A stretch of DNA of 35,802 nt from Gammaproteobacteria bacterium (GTDB taxonomy: Bacteria; Pseudomonadota; Gammaproteobacteria; Xanthomonadales; Marinicellaceae), in assembly GCA_024280395.1 (NCBI GenBank), contig JAJRQG010000156.1, positions 1-35,802 of the forward strand, read 5' to 3'. Both the position numbers and the translations under genes were made by a program. The stretch's first letter is position 1, and every line of letters starts with the position of its first letter. A model generated the notes under the pieces. The model had not been told where the DNA came from, ran no database searches, and was given only the letters and a program-made list of their open reading frames with translations. Positions 24,330 through 34,807 of this stretch are shown here, one piece after another.

Positions 24330-25209
24330 TAGAATCCTCGTGTTGAGACAAGAGTTCTACAATCTTTATTGTCGTTTGTTTAATATCGGAACGGGCAGCG
24401 TTGTGCGGCGTAATGGTGATGTCTTTTCTTGACCAAAACTCATGCTCTTGGGGCAAGGGTTCTTTTTGAAAAACATCTAGAACAGCGTGTTTTATCAAGC
24501 TTGTATCTAGAGCCCACAATAAGTCCTTTTCAACCAACTGTTGTCCTCGACCTACTTGGATTAATAAAGGTTTCTTTTGGCAATAGGAAAACCTTTGACT
24601 GTTTAGAATTCCCTTTGTCTTTTTGTTTAATGGCAACAAACACACCAGATAATCGCTGTTTTGCATCACCTGTTTCAAGCCTTCCTCCGCATGAAAACAA
24701 ATAATTGTTGGGTGACTCGATTGTTGAGTATATGCCATGACATGAAAACCAAGCTGAAGGCATTGTTTTGCCACAAATCCACCTATTTCACCCAGCCCAA
24801 TAAAACCAATGGTGGTTTGCACAGGCAAGTCATGAATTTTCCAGGTATGTGATTTTTGTTGTTGTCTGTATAGTTTAACTTGTCGAAAATCATCCAATAT
24901 ATAACTCAACACATACTGTGCCATTTGCTCTTTTAAACCGTTTGTTACAATTCGGTGTACAGAAATGTTTTTGGGCAAATCAGGGTCGTTTTGAATAAAA
25001 TCAACACCTGCACCCAATGAAGTGACCGCTTTTAAATTGGAAAATGTTTTTAAGAGGCCTTTGGGCTGTTTCCACAAGACGGCAAAAGTAACTGTTTCTG
25101 GATTTTTGATGTGTGGCCAGACTTGTATATTTAAGTCTGGCTGATTATTTTTTAATGCTTGAACTAACGAATCGGTATTTCTGTCGGTGATGACAAGAGC
25201 AATACTCAC
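24313..25209 (-). CDS. ghrA: Glyoxylate/hydroxypyruvate reductase A-type D-2-hydroxyacid dehydrogenase
   Basis: 298 residues starting at GTG 25209 (no other start fits). The NAD(P)-binding fold has GLGEIG at 138-143. Other marks are LLPLNKKTKGILN, the substrate Arg in VGRGQQLVEKD, the catalytic Glu in LDVFQKEPLP, and the catalytic His in TPHNAA. The short length and these motifs match GhrA, which reduces glyoxylate and hydroxypyruvate in the cytoplasm. Its 3' end overlaps the end of the convergent kinase gene by 17 bases. It starts seven bases after rppH ends, so the two form an operon. Confidence 0.88.
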   Translation of the reverse strand: MSIALVITDRNTDSLVQALKNNQPDLNIQVWPHIKNPETVTFAVLWKQPKGLLKTFSNLKAVTSLGAGVDFIQNDPDLPKNISVHRIVTNGLKEQMAQYVLSYILDDFRQVKLYRQQQKSHTWKIHDLPVQTTIGFIGLGEIGGFVAKQCLQLGFHVMAYTQQSSHPTIICFHAEEGLKQVMQNSDYLVCLLPLNKKTKGILNSQRFSYCQKKPLLIQVGRGQQLVEKDLLWALDTSLIKHAVLDVFQKEPLPQEHEFWSRKDITITPHNAARSDIKQTTIKIVELLSQHEDSIKFAP

Positions 25210-25216
25210 TGGAATA

Positions 25217-25690
25217 TTAAAGGCTTTTTAGGGGTTCTAGTAATTTAAGGGCCTTGATATAAACCCCTTTTTTAAACTTCACCACTTTATTGACTGGATA
25301 CCAAAAATTCACCCATTTCCACTCATCAAACTCAGGCGAGTCGGTGTGATCTAGGGAAAGATGAGATTCTTCTCCAATAAATTTTAGCAAGTACCATACT
25401 TGCTTTTGCCCAATACACAATGGCTTTGAGTGTCTTCTTTGAAACTTTTTAGGTAACTTATAACGCAACCAACCAGGCGTTGATCCCAGCAGTTCTACAT
25501 GTTCAGGTTTTAATCCGATTTCTTCATATAATTCACGGTACATGGCTTCTTCATTGGTTTCATCGGTGTTTATACCACCTTGAGGAAACTGCCAACCGTT
25601 GTCTTGATACCTTTTTGCAAAAAAAACTTTACCATTATCACCAAGCAAGATGATGCCCACATTTGGGCGATAACCATCTATATCAATCAT
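25217..25690 (-). CDS. rppH: RNA pyrophosphohydrolase RppH (Nudix)
   Basis: 157 residues. The N-terminus [24 protein letters not shown] and WQFPQGGI match RppH closely. The Nudix box runs from Gly38 to Leu60, with Glu44, Arg52, Glu53, Glu56 and Glu57 all in place. The middle has the RppH-typical [10 protein letters not shown] and the end the [10 protein letters not shown] type segment. RppH removes pyrophosphate from the 5' end of mRNAs, starting decay by RNase E. Family length is about 155-175. Leads a two-gene unit with ghrA. Confidence 0.95.
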   Translation of the reverse strand: MIDIDGYRPNVGIILLGDNGKVFFAKRYQDNGWQFPQGGINTDETNEEAMYRELYEEIGLKPEHVELLGSTPGWLRYKLPKKFQRRHSKPLCIGQKQVWYLLKFIGEESHLSLDHTDSPEFDEWKWVNFWYPVNKVVKFKKGVYIKALKLLEPLKSL

Positions 25691-25824
25691 AATTTTTCAA
25701 TGGGTCAATTTTAAAATTGGCCTCTAAATATATTTAAACTGTTTTTATTCTTTCAAATTTAACCAATCATTACAACAAAAATTACCCAATATGAATTTAT
25801 TTATTATTTTTCACTGGCTTATAC

Positions 25825-25853
25825 TTGCAGAAAGCCAACTAAGCCTTTAGTAT
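25825..25853 (+). promoter_or_regulatory. Possible sigma-70 promoter of the small lipoprotein gene
   Basis: TTGCAG (25825-25830) and TAGTAT (25848-25853) with a 17-base spacer, about 35 bases before the ATG at 25888, in the 197-base divergent gap between rppH and the lipoprotein gene. Confidence 0.35.
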
Positions 25854-25887
25854 ACGCCTACTAATTAATTCGTATAAAGGTAAATCA

Positions 25888-26196
25888 ATGAAAAAAATAA
25901 TTATTCTAGCGTTCATCAGCCTCTTCATGGTTGGTTGCGCATCAACTTCAGGTTCAAATAATAAACTTGCAAAAGCTGACGTATCCGATGGAGCTAAGAA
26001 TGTTTTAGCAGATAAGGACAGTGAAGAAAGAGTTATTTGTAAACAAGAAAGAAGAACAGGTTCTAATAGAATAACTACAATCTGTCGTTCGCAATCTGAG
26101 TTAGATTATCAAAGAGAACAAACTCAGAATGCTTTAAGAAGCAATCCTAGAATTGGCGGTGGTGCTTCAGGCGGCGGCGCTGCAGGGGATCGTTAA
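25888..26196 (+). CDS. Small conserved lipoprotein with CKQERRTGSNR motif
   Basis: 102 residues. Lipoprotein signal with Cys17 (FMVGCAST). The core VICKQERRTGSNRITTICRS, with two cysteines, is a pattern I recall from small uncharacterised envelope proteins in gammaproteobacteria and related groups. It ends in a Gly-rich tail (GGGASGGGAAGDR). AAAGG lies before the ATG. Single gene between a promoter candidate and a strong terminator. Function unknown; the paired Cys residues may form a disulfide. Confidence 0.8.
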   Translation: MKKIIILAFISLFMVGCASTSGSNNKLAKADVSDGAKNVLADKDSEERVICKQERRTGSNRITTICRSQSELDYQREQTQNALRSNPRIGGGASGGGAAGDR

Positions 26197-26223
26197 TTCT
26201 TTGTAGAAACAAGGTAAGAAACT

Positions 26224-26252
26224 AAAAAGCACATTTAATATGTGCTTTTTTT
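26224..26252 (+). terminator. Rho-independent terminator
   Basis: An 11-bp perfect stem (AAAAAGCACAT / ATGTGCTTTTT) with a five-base loop and a T-run lies 28 bases after the lipoprotein stop. The stem is symmetric with A-runs on the left and so could also serve the convergent PfkB kinase gene. Confidence 0.88.
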
Positions 26253-26279
26253 ATGGGCGAGCAAATCAAGAAACCCTTT

Positions 26280-27215
26280 CTAGATTGAATAACCAAATTC
26301 TTTTTTAAACAACTCATCAAACTCTTTTTTGCTAAAACTGTGATTTTGAGTTCCTGCATGTGCTATCTTGATACTACCAAGTAATGAGGCGATTCTGCCA
26401 GTGGTTTGCATATCTAGATTGTTCATTAAACCATACAATAACCCAGCTCTATAAGCGTCGCCACAACCTGTTGGATCAACAACTTTGGAGGCCTCAACCA
26501 CAGAGATGTGATAAACCGTACCATCGGTATATATTTCTGAACCTTTCTCACCACGGGTAACAATTAGCGCCTTTAAATGAGAGGCAATTTCCCTGGCATC
26601 CCAACCAGTACGCTCACATACCAATTCATATTCATAATCATTAACAGCCATCCAAGTGGCTTGAGAGATAAACTCTTTTAAATCATCCCCGTCAAATAAA
26701 GGCATGGCTTGACCAGGATCGAAAATAAAGGGAATACTTGCATCAACAAAACCTTTAGCGTGAGAAATCATGCCATCTCGTCCGTCTGGACCGACTATTC
26801 CGATACTGACTCCTTCGTGATCAGAAACTTTACACTCATGAGATTGACTCATCGCGCCGGGATGGAAGGCAGTGATTTGATTGTTGTCTTGGTCGGTTGT
26901 AATAAATGCTTGTGGAGTGAACATGTCATCTTTGACAATAATTCCATCTTGTGAGATGTCCATTGATTGCAGGTGCCCACCATAAGGTTCAAAATCTTGT
27001 CCGACAGTCCCCATAGGAATCGGGTTCCCACCGAGTAATTTTAAGTTATAGGCAATGTTGCCCGCTACTCCACCAAAATCACGTTTCATGCTTGGAACAA
27101 AAAATGAGACGTTAAGCTTGTGAATTTGGTCTGGTAAAATATGGTTAGCGAAGCTGTCTTCAAAGACCATAATGGTGTCATAGGCCAAAGACCCACAGAT
27201 TAATGCTTTATTCAT
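26280..27215 (-). CDS. PfkB-family carbohydrate/nucleoside kinase (adenosine kinase-like)
   Basis: 311 residues. The start is the family pattern ALICGSLAYDTIM, then FGGVAGNIAYNLKLLGG (first PfkB signature). Near the C-terminus is VVDPTGCGDAYRAGLLYG, the second signature with catalytic Asp in GCGD. The middle has VNDYEYE and LIVTRGEKGSEIY for nucleotide binding. The family phosphorylates sugars or nucleosides with ATP in the cytoplasm. Length and pattern are closest to bacterial adenosine kinase-like or ribokinase-like members; the exact substrate is not decided. AGGAAG precedes the ATG. It lies 19 bases after gatB in the same leftward run, so co-transcription is likely. Confidence 0.87.
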   Translation of the reverse strand: MNKALICGSLAYDTIMVFEDSFANHILPDQIHKLNVSFFVPSMKRDFGGVAGNIAYNLKLLGGNPIPMGTVGQDFEPYGGHLQSMDISQDGIIVKDDMFTPQAFITTDQDNNQITAFHPGAMSQSHECKVSDHEGVSIGIVGPDGRDGMISHAKGFVDASIPFIFDPGQAMPLFDGDDLKEFISQATWMAVNDYEYELVCERTGWDAREIASHLKALIVTRGEKGSEIYTDGTVYHISVVEASKVVDPTGCGDAYRAGLLYGLMNNLDMQTTGRIASLLGSIKIAHAGTQNHSFSKKEFDELFKKEFGYSI

Positions 27216-27233
27216 TGTATTCTTCCTAATATT

Positions 27234-28679
27234 TTATGATTTTTCTAATATGGTTTTAACTTGAGCAGGGTTTGCTCTGCCTTTTGTTTGTTTCATTACT
27301 TGACCGACAAAATAGTTAAACATTTTCATGTCACCCTCTTTATAAGCGGCAAATTGCGATTGATTGTTGTTGATGATCTCCTTGACGATGGTTTCTAATT
27401 CACCGCTGTCAGATACTTGTCCCAAGCCTTCTGTTTTAATAATTTCTTCTGCCAAAAGATTGGTTCCCCACATTTTTTCTATAATGGTTTTGGCAATTTT
27501 GTGTGAAATTTTACCTTCTGCCAATGCTTCTAACAGGCCAACAAATTGAGCCACATTGAGGTTATTGTCTTCGACTTTGACATCATTTGAATTTAACAAA
27601 GCACTGAACTCTCCCAGTAACATATTTGCAGCAGTTTTGGCTTTGGCTTGTTTGAGCGACTTGACTGTTTCATCAAAAAATTCAGCCAGAGATTTGTCTT
27701 GTGCAATGATTTTTGCATCATCTGGTTTAATTTCTAAACCTTGTGTATATCTAATAATTTTTGCTGCAGGAAATTCAGGAATATACTGTTTTTCGTTATC
27801 AATATAAGCCTGGTCAATGACCACTGGCAACAAATCTGGATCGGGAAAATAACGATAATCGTTGGCTTCTTCTTTGCTGCGCATCGGTCGGGTTTCATTT
27901 TTGTCGGAATCATAAAGCCTTGTTTCTTGAGTGACTTTGCCGCCAGATTCCAGCAATTTAATTTGACGTTTGATTTCAATATTGATGGCTTTTTCAACAA
28001 ACCGAAACGAGTTGATATTTTTTAGTTCGGTGCGTGTGCCCAGTTCATTTTGTCCAACTGGACGTATTGAAACATTGGCATCGCAACGAAACGAACCTTC
28101 TTGCAAGTTACCATCACATATTCCAAGATGTGTCACAATGCTGTGTATCTCTTTCATGTAAGTCACGGCTTCTTTGGCCGACGATAAGTCGGGTTCGGAA
28201 ACAATTTCTATCAAAGGTGTGCCGCAGCGGTTCAAATCAATGCCTGAAAACTCGGCATATTTATCGTGTACTGATTTTCCTGCATCTTCTTCAATGTGCG
28301 CACGATTGATTCTTATTATTTTATCGTTGCCATTTTTATCTTGGATGGTCAGTGTGCCATGTTCGACGATTGGATGGTTGAGCTGGGTAATTTGGTAACC
28401 TTTTGGTGAGTCTGGATAAAAATAGTTTTTTCTATCAAAGGTAGATTCTTTGGCAATCACTTTGGCACCAACCGCTAATCCAAAACGAATGGCATAACGC
28501 AATACCTTTTCATTAAAAACAGGCAGCGTCCCTGGCATTGCAGCTTCAAGCATACTAACATGTGAGTTGGGTGAAGCACCATAAGTGGTATCTGTTCCTG
28601 CGAACAACTTACTATTGGTTTTTAATTGGGTGTGGATTTCCAGACCTATCACGGTTTCCCATTGAGTACTATTATTCAT
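27234..28679 (-). CDS. gatB: Asp/Glu-tRNA amidotransferase subunit B
   Basis: 481 residues from the ATG at 28679, which has GGAGG six bases upstream; the frame runs to 28772 inside gatA, and an ATG at 28682 is three bases earlier with worse spacing. Marks: ETVIGLEIHTQLKT, FYPDSPKGYQITQ, DLNRCGTPLIEIVSEPD and RCDANVSIRP, all canonical GatB. The C-terminal part (about 335-481) is the YqeY-like tRNA-binding helical domain. GatCAB turns Glu-tRNA(Gln) and/or Asp-tRNA(Asn) into Gln- and Asn-tRNA using ammonia from GatA. It overlaps the end of gatA by 8 bases. Confidence 0.96.
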   Translation of the reverse strand: MNNSTQWETVIGLEIHTQLKTNSKLFAGTDTTYGASPNSHVSMLEAAMPGTLPVFNEKVLRYAIRFGLAVGAKVIAKESTFDRKNYFYPDSPKGYQITQLNHPIVEHGTLTIQDKNGNDKIIRINRAHIEEDAGKSVHDKYAEFSGIDLNRCGTPLIEIVSEPDLSSAKEAVTYMKEIHSIVTHLGICDGNLQEGSFRCDANVSIRPVGQNELGTRTELKNINSFRFVEKAINIEIKRQIKLLESGGKVTQETRLYDSDKNETRPMRSKEEANDYRYFPDPDLLPVVIDQAYIDNEKQYIPEFPAAKIIRYTQGLEIKPDDAKIIAQDKSLAEFFDETVKSLKQAKAKTAANMLLGEFSALLNSNDVKVEDNNLNVAQFVGLLEALAEGKISHKIAKTIIEKMWGTNLLAEEIIKTEGLGQVSDSGELETIVKEIINNNQSQFAAYKEGDMKMFNYFVGQVMKQTKGRANPAQVKTILEKS

Positions 28680-30123
28680 CATAACCCTCCGCAACCATTT
28701 TATGGAAGTTGGTGTCTTGTTGGTATTGGTGGGCAACATTAAGAATGGTCGATTCTTGTAAATTGTGTCCAATTAACTGTAGGCCAACGGGCAAATCATC
28801 AACCAAGCCAATAGGCATAGAAAGACAGGGTAGACCAGCAAGTGATGAAGGAATGGTATATATGTCTTCTTGATACATACTAACAGGATCCTTTTTTGTA
28901 TTAAATTTGAAAGCAGTTTCTGGTGACACAGGAGCGGCTATAATATCTACTTGAGCAAATGCTCTATCAAAATCTTGTGCAATTAATCGGCGAATCTTTT
29001 GAGCTTTTCGGTAGTACGCATCATAAAAACCAGCAGACAGTGCCCAGGTTCCAATCATGATGCGTCTTTTGACTTCTTCTCCAAAGCCTTCGCTGCGCGA
29101 GCGTACATATAGGTCATTCAAATCAACAGGATTCTCACATTGATGCCCGTAGCGAATGCCATCAAATCGGGATAAATTGGAAGAACACTCCGCTGGGGCA
29201 ATCACGTAATAAGCGGAAACCGCAAGGTGGGCAGTTGGCAATTCTATTTCCACCAGTTGCGCGCCCATGTCTTGTAATTTTGCAATGGCCTGTTCAGTGG
29301 CTTGTTTTATATCAGGACTCAAACCATCCATCCATTCAGTGACAATGCCGACTTTCAGGCCTTTAATTGACTGATTAAGGTTTTCACTGAAATCTTCTTT
29401 AGCCACTTGTGCTGAAGTGGAGTCTTTGGCATCAAATCCACACATTTCAGACAATACATAAGCACAATCTTCGGCACTTCTAGCAAAGACACCGGCTTGA
29501 TCAAGGCTTGAGGCAAAAGCCACCATACCATAGCGTGAAGCCCTACCATAACTGGGTTTGATTCCTGTGATTCCTGTTAAAGCAGCGGGTTGCCGAATAG
29601 AGCCGCCCGTATCTGTCCCAGTTGCAATTGGAGCCAAGCCTGCTGCAACAACTGCTGCTGAGCCACCTGATGATCCTCCTGGAACGCGATTTAAACCCCA
29701 GGGATTTTTAACTGCACCAAAATAAGAGTTTTCATTGGATGATCCCATGGCAAATTCATCCATGTTGGCTTTGGCCATTGTGATCATTCCTCTGTTGTTG
29801 AGGTTTTTAACAACCGTTGCATCATAAGGTGCAACAAAATTTTCCAACATGCGAGACCCACAAGTCGTGTTGACTCCTGTAGTGCAAAATAAGTCTTTAT
29901 GCACCAAAGGAATCCCTGTTAATAAATGGGCTTGTTTGTTGTCGATTAATGCCTGTGCTGCTTTTATTTGCTGATTGGCAGTTTCAGGAGTGTAATTAAT
30001 GATACAGTTTAAGTTCTCTGCATGGGTGTTTAATCGTTTCAGATAAATATCGTGTAGCTCTTGTACTGAAATAATTTTATTATGCAAAGCTTGGGAAATA
30101 GATTTTATGCCGCTTAGTTTCAT
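28672..30123 (-). CDS. gatA: Asp/Glu-tRNA amidotransferase subunit A
   Basis: 483 residues, normal for GatA. The amidase-signature triad is intact with family spacing: Lys76 in LVHKDLFC, Ser151 in the Gly/Ser-rich GGSSGGSAAVVAAG, and nucleophile Ser175 in DTGGSIRQPA. Others: the GITGIKPSYGRASRYGMVA loop and the late GLPCLSMPIG. GatA hydrolyses glutamine to supply ammonia to GatB. Placed between gatC (12 bases upstream) and gatB (8-base overlap). GGAC is a weak binding site for the ATG at 30123. Confidence 0.97.
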   Translation of the reverse strand: MKLSGIKSISQALHNKIISVQELHDIYLKRLNTHAENLNCIINYTPETANQQIKAAQALIDNKQAHLLTGIPLVHKDLFCTTGVNTTCGSRMLENFVAPYDATVVKNLNNRGMITMAKANMDEFAMGSSNENSYFGAVKNPWGLNRVPGGSSGGSAAVVAAGLAPIATGTDTGGSIRQPAALTGITGIKPSYGRASRYGMVAFASSLDQAGVFARSAEDCAYVLSEMCGFDAKDSTSAQVAKEDFSENLNQSIKGLKVGIVTEWMDGLSPDIKQATEQAIAKLQDMGAQLVEIELPTAHLAVSAYYVIAPAECSSNLSRFDGIRYGHQCENPVDLNDLYVRSRSEGFGEEVKRRIMIGTWALSAGFYDAYYRKAQKIRRLIAQDFDRAFAQVDIIAAPVSPETAFKFNTKKDPVSMYQEDIYTIPSSLAGLPCLSMPIGLVDDLPVGLQLIGHNLQESTILNVAHQYQQDTNFHKMVAEGYDE

Positions 30124-30135
30124 TTGTTTTAAGTC

Positions 30136-30423
30136 CTATTCAACAACCGTTGGTACTAAAAAATAATCTTCATCGGTTTGAGTGGCCATTGACAAGAGTT
30201 TTTCTTTAATGGAGGTTTCTGTTACTTCATCGGCTCTTAATCTTTGAACCGCATCCATGGGGTTGGCCATGGGTTTTGTGTTATCGGTATTGACTTCACT
30301 GATGTGATTGATCATCTCAACAATTGAGTCAAGTGAGGTGACAATGGCATCAATTTCAGACTCACTGACATGCAGTTTGGCAAGAACTGCAATTTGTTCG
30401 ACTTCTTTACGATTTATTAACAT
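30136..30423 (-). CDS. gatC: Asp/Glu-tRNA amidotransferase subunit C
   Basis: 95 residues of GatC type: LINRKEVEQIAVLAKLHVSE at the start, DSIVEMINHISEVNTDNTKPM in the middle and LRADEVTETSIKEKLLSMA, with the FLVPTVVE end. GatC clasps GatA and GatB together. It leads the gatC-gatA-gatB-pfkB run and stands divergent from mreB, an arrangement also present in Pseudomonas. Confidence 0.95.
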   Translation of the reverse strand: MLINRKEVEQIAVLAKLHVSESEIDAIVTSLDSIVEMINHISEVNTDNTKPMANPMDAVQRLRADEVTETSIKEKLLSMATQTDEDYFLVPTVVE

Positions 30424-30469
30424 AAAAACACTCTAGATAATATATAATTAGCGATTGTCGCCATTTTAA

Positions 30470-31579
<1,110 letters not shown>

Positions 31580-31617
31580 TCAATCATTTAAAATATTCGA
31601 GGAACGATTAATAGACA

Positions 31618-32496
31618 ATGTGGAGCCCCAACGATTCATCATTTTCTCAAAATTATGTGCTTCGTTTCTTATTGTTGGAAATCATTTGTGTTGTTTTAAT
31701 GGTGTTGGACCAGTCGGCTAAAATTGCAACACCCATTCGAGCAGTGGTATCAACCTTAACCTATCCCTTAATCAAGGCAATAGAATTACCTCAAAATGCT
31801 TATGAATTTATAAGTTCTTCGGTTTCTAATCAACAACAACTACTGGATCAAAACATTGAATTAAAGCAGCAACTGTCTCAAGCGAAAATTGATCTATTAC
31901 AACTTGAGGTTATCTCACAACAAAATATCGAGCTAAGACAATTGTTACAAGCCAAGCAACAATTGCCACTTAATACTACTGCGGCTTTTGTAATCAACAT
32001 CAATACGGGCGATAATGACCACCATTTCATCATTAATCAAGGTTTTAACCAAGGAGTAACCATAGGCCAAACGATTTTGGATTTAAATGGTGTTGCGGGA
32101 CAAGTAGATCTGGTTGACTTAGAAACTGCACATGTAATATTGATTACCAACGAAAACCATGCCTTGCCAGTGGAGTTCTTAAGAACAGGAATTCGTACAT
32201 TTGCTTATGGCACGGGGGATTTGAATTCATTGAGTCTTCCTGAAATACCACAAAGTACCAATGTGAAAACTGGTGATGTTTTGATTACCTCAGGTTATGG
32301 AGGGGTTTTTCCTAGAGGCCTAAAAGTAGGTGTTATCAACTCGATAAAAGAGTCAACAGACAGGTCGTATAAACAGGCAGAAGCACTGCCCAGTGCAAAT
32401 TTAAACCTGTTGAAACAAGTTCTATTGGTTTGGTCAGAAAGCAAAAATAATGCAATTGGCGTAGACAAAGCAGAGACAAAGGAACAAGCACCATGA
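31618..32496 (+). CDS. mreC: Rod-shape protein MreC
   Basis: 292 residues. Short cytoplasmic N-terminus, one membrane segment (FLLLEIICVVLMVLDQ, about 17-33), a coiled coil (about 62-115: QQQLLDQNIELKQQLSQAKIDLLQLEV) and the periplasmic double beta-barrel domain (VINQGFNQGVTIGQTILDLNGVAGQV; DVLITSGYGGVFPRGLKVGVI). MreC links MreB filaments to PBP2. The end overlaps mreD by 4 bases (ATGA). Confidence 0.95.
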   Translation: MWSPNDSSFSQNYVLRFLLLEIICVVLMVLDQSAKIATPIRAVVSTLTYPLIKAIELPQNAYEFISSSVSNQQQLLDQNIELKQQLSQAKIDLLQLEVISQQNIELRQLLQAKQQLPLNTTAAFVININTGDNDHHFIINQGFNQGVTIGQTILDLNGVAGQVDLVDLETAHVILITNENHALPVEFLRTGIRTFAYGTGDLNSLSLPEIPQSTNVKTGDVLITSGYGGVFPRGLKVGVINSIKESTDRSYKQAEALPSANLNLLKQVLLVWSESKNNAIGVDKAETKEQAP

Positions 32497-32963
32497 AACA
32501 TTATTCCAATAAACTGATACATATTTCAATTGTTTGTTGTTTGTTGTTGATGCTGATTCCATGGCAGGGTTGGTTCAAGATTATTCAACCTTATTGGCTG
32601 GCTTTGGCGATTATTTACTGGAGTATTGAAGCGCCCAAACAATGCGGGTTGTTCACCGCATTTTTTTACAGTATATTGTTGGATGTGTTGTATGGATCAT
32701 TGCTCGGAAAACATGGGTTTTCAATGGTTGCCATGGTGTTTTTAATCAGTAAAATTCATAAACGATTGAAGATGACTTCATTCTGGCAATTGACTTTGAT
32801 GGTTGGGGCTTTGCTATTAAATGATGTGTTTATTCGGACTGTTATTGATTGGTTGTCTTACAATAAAGCGGCATTCTCAATTAATTTATGGCCAGTATTA
32901 ACTTCCATTTTATTGTGGCCATGGTTTAAGTATACCCTCGATAGATTGCGCATGAAGATCTGA
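32493..32963 (+). CDS. mreD: Rod-shape protein MreD
   Basis: 156 residues, almost all membrane: about five hydrophobic segments (ISIVCCLLLMLIPWQGW; WLALAIIYWSIE; GLFTAFFYSILLDVLYGSLLGKHG; LTLMVGALLLNDVFIRTVIDW; WPVLTSILLWPWFKY). The segment LDVLYGSLLGKHGFSMVAM is typical of MreD. Inner-membrane partner of MreC. Coupled on both sides: 4-base overlap with mreC and TGATG overlap with mrdA. Confidence 0.93.
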   Translation: MKHYSNKLIHISIVCCLLLMLIPWQGWFKIIQPYWLALAIIYWSIEAPKQCGLFTAFFYSILLDVLYGSLLGKHGFSMVAMVFLISKIHKRLKMTSFWQLTLMVGALLLNDVFIRTVIDWLSYNKAAFSINLWPVLTSILLWPWFKYTLDRLRMKI

Positions 32964-34807
32964 TGCGGCACAAACTGAGACAAATTAAGAACCCACAACA
33001 AGAAAGCCGGATATTTAGAGCGAGGATAATGGCTTCAGTTTTTGTCGTATTGATAGCCATTGGCTTCATTTTTGCTCGCTTCTTCTACTTACAAGTAGTT
33101 CAGCATCAGGTTCTGTTGAAAAATTCTGAAAAAAATAGAATAAAAACTTCTTCTTTGGCGCCTGCAAGAGGCTTCATATATGATAGAAATGGAAAACTTC
33201 TGGTAGATAATATCCCCACTTATCGTTTATTGGCTATTCCAGAAAAGGTGGCAGATTTTGAAAATAATTTATTTAGGTTACAACCCTTTGTTGACTTAAG
33301 TAATGAACAAATAACTAAAATCATTCAGCAGGCAAAAGATAACCCGCCTTTTAAACCGATAACCATAAAAAGTAAATTAACAGAAGCTCAGCTTTCTGCA
33401 TTTATTGCCAGAAAGTATCAATTCATGGGGTTTACAGCTCAACCCTACTTAATCAGGCATTACATTTATACCGATATTTTAGCCCATGTTGTTGGTTATG
33501 TTGGACGAATAAATGATAAAGAGAAAGTCAAATTGGATAAAAGAGAATATTCTGGTACAGACTATATAGGAAAAAGTGGCCTAGAAAAATACCACGAAGA
33601 TATTTTACATGGTAAGCCTGGATCATTGATTGTCGAGACCAATGCGCGAGGTAAAGTATTAAGAACCATAAAACAAAACTTACCAACCAGCGGTGATGAT
33701 ATTACTTTAACCATTGATATAGATTTGCAAAAAACTGCTTATGAAGCACTTGGAGATTTAACAGGCTCAGTCATTGTCATTAATCCAGAAAATGGGGAAA
33801 TTCTGGCCATGGTTTCTAAACCAGGATTTGATCCAAATGATTTTGTTAATGGTATTTCGCATAAAAAATATTCTGCTCTGATTAACGCCCCAGAAAAACC
33901 TTTGTTCAATCGCAGCATAAAAGGAGGTTATGAGCCCGGTTCAACATTTAAACCTTATATGGCTTTAGCTGGATTGTATTACAAAGTAATTGATCTTAAT
34001 TACAGCATGTTCTCCAAAGGATACTACCAACTTCCAAATCAGGAGCGCAAATACCACGATTGGAAAAATGGAGGACATGGACAAATAAACATCAAACAAT
34101 CATTAACCCAGTCTGTTAACTCCTTTTATTTTTCCCTCGCAGTTAAATTGGGCATTGATAGAATTCATGATTTTATATCACAATTTAAGTTTGGAGTACG
34201 CTCTGGCATTGATTTAATGGGTGAAAAAAAAGGCTTATTGCCTTCTCGGGCATGGAAAAAAGCCACTAAAAATATAATTTGGTTTCCTGGAGAAACTGTT
34301 ATTACAGGTATTGGACAAGGTTTCCTTGTATCTACCCCCATTCAACTGGCTACTTCATTAAGTATTTTGGCGAATAGAGGGAAGTTTACCCAGCTGCATT
34401 TAGTTAAGCAAGATGGCATTGAAACCCAGCAAATCCCTTTAGATATTAAGCCTGAGTATTGGGAAATTGTACATCAGGGTATGATTGGTGTTATACATGA
34501 CAGAAAAGGATCTGCACGCGCTATAGCCAATAAAAATTACTTAACGGCTGGTAAAAGTGGCACATCGCAGGTGTATGGGAAAAAAGAAGAAGATATCTAT
34601 AATCGCAATCTAGAAATTCCCAAACACCTAAGAAACCATGCGCTATTTATTGCTTTTGCTCCTGCAGTTAATCCCAAAATAGCTATTGTGGTAGTCGCCG
34701 AACATGGTCAAAGTGGGTCAAAAGTGGCAGCTCCTATTGCCCAAAAAGTAATTGAAAAATACCTAATGGATATTTTAAAACTGCCGAAAAACAGGGGCAG
34801 AAAATGA
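32963..34807 (+). CDS. mrdA: Penicillin-binding protein 2 (elongasome transpeptidase)
   Basis: 614 residues. One membrane segment near the N-terminus (VFVVLIAIGFIFARFFYLQVV), the dimerisation/pedestal part from about 50 (APARGFIYDRNGKLLVDN), and the transpeptidase domain from about 260. The active-site motifs are intact: Ser327-Thr-Phe-Lys330 (GYEPGSTFKPY), Ser384-Val-Asn386, and Lys531-Ser-Gly. PBP2 crosslinks peptidoglycan strands made by RodA during elongation. Coupled to mreD by a TGATG overlap and to rodA by an ATGA overlap. Confidence 0.97.
   Translation: MRHKLRQIKNPQQESRIFRARIMASVFVVLIAIGFIFARFFYLQVVQHQVLLKNSEKNRIKTSSLAPARGFIYDRNGKLLVDNIPTYRLLAIPEKVADFENNLFRLQPFVDLSNEQITKIIQQAKDNPPFKPITIKSKLTEAQLSAFIARKYQFMGFTAQPYLIRHYIYTDILAHVVGYVGRINDKEKVKLDKREYSGTDYIGKSGLEKYHEDILHGKPGSLIVETNARGKVLRTIKQNLPTSGDDITLTIDIDLQKTAYEALGDLTGSVIVINPENGEILAMVSKPGFDPNDFVNGISHKKYSALINAPEKPLFNRSIKGGYEPGSTFKPYMALAGLYYKVIDLNYSMFSKGYYQLPNQERKYHDWKNGGHGQINIKQSLTQSVNSFYFSLAVKLGIDRIHDFISQFKFGVRSGIDLMGEKKGLLPSRAWKKATKNIIWFPGETVITGIGQGFLVSTPIQLATSLSILANRGKFTQLHLVKQDGIETQQIPLDIKPEYWEIVHQGMIGVIHDRKGSARAIANKNYLTAGKSGTSQVYGKKEEDIYNRNLEIPKHLRNHALFIAFAPAVNPKIAIVVVAEHGQSGSKVAAPIAQKVIEKYLMDILKLPKNRGRK

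Noticed and set aside
27741-28398. Several rightward frames opposite gatB
   Set aside because: The leftward gatB reading is complete and canonical, so these are shadows.
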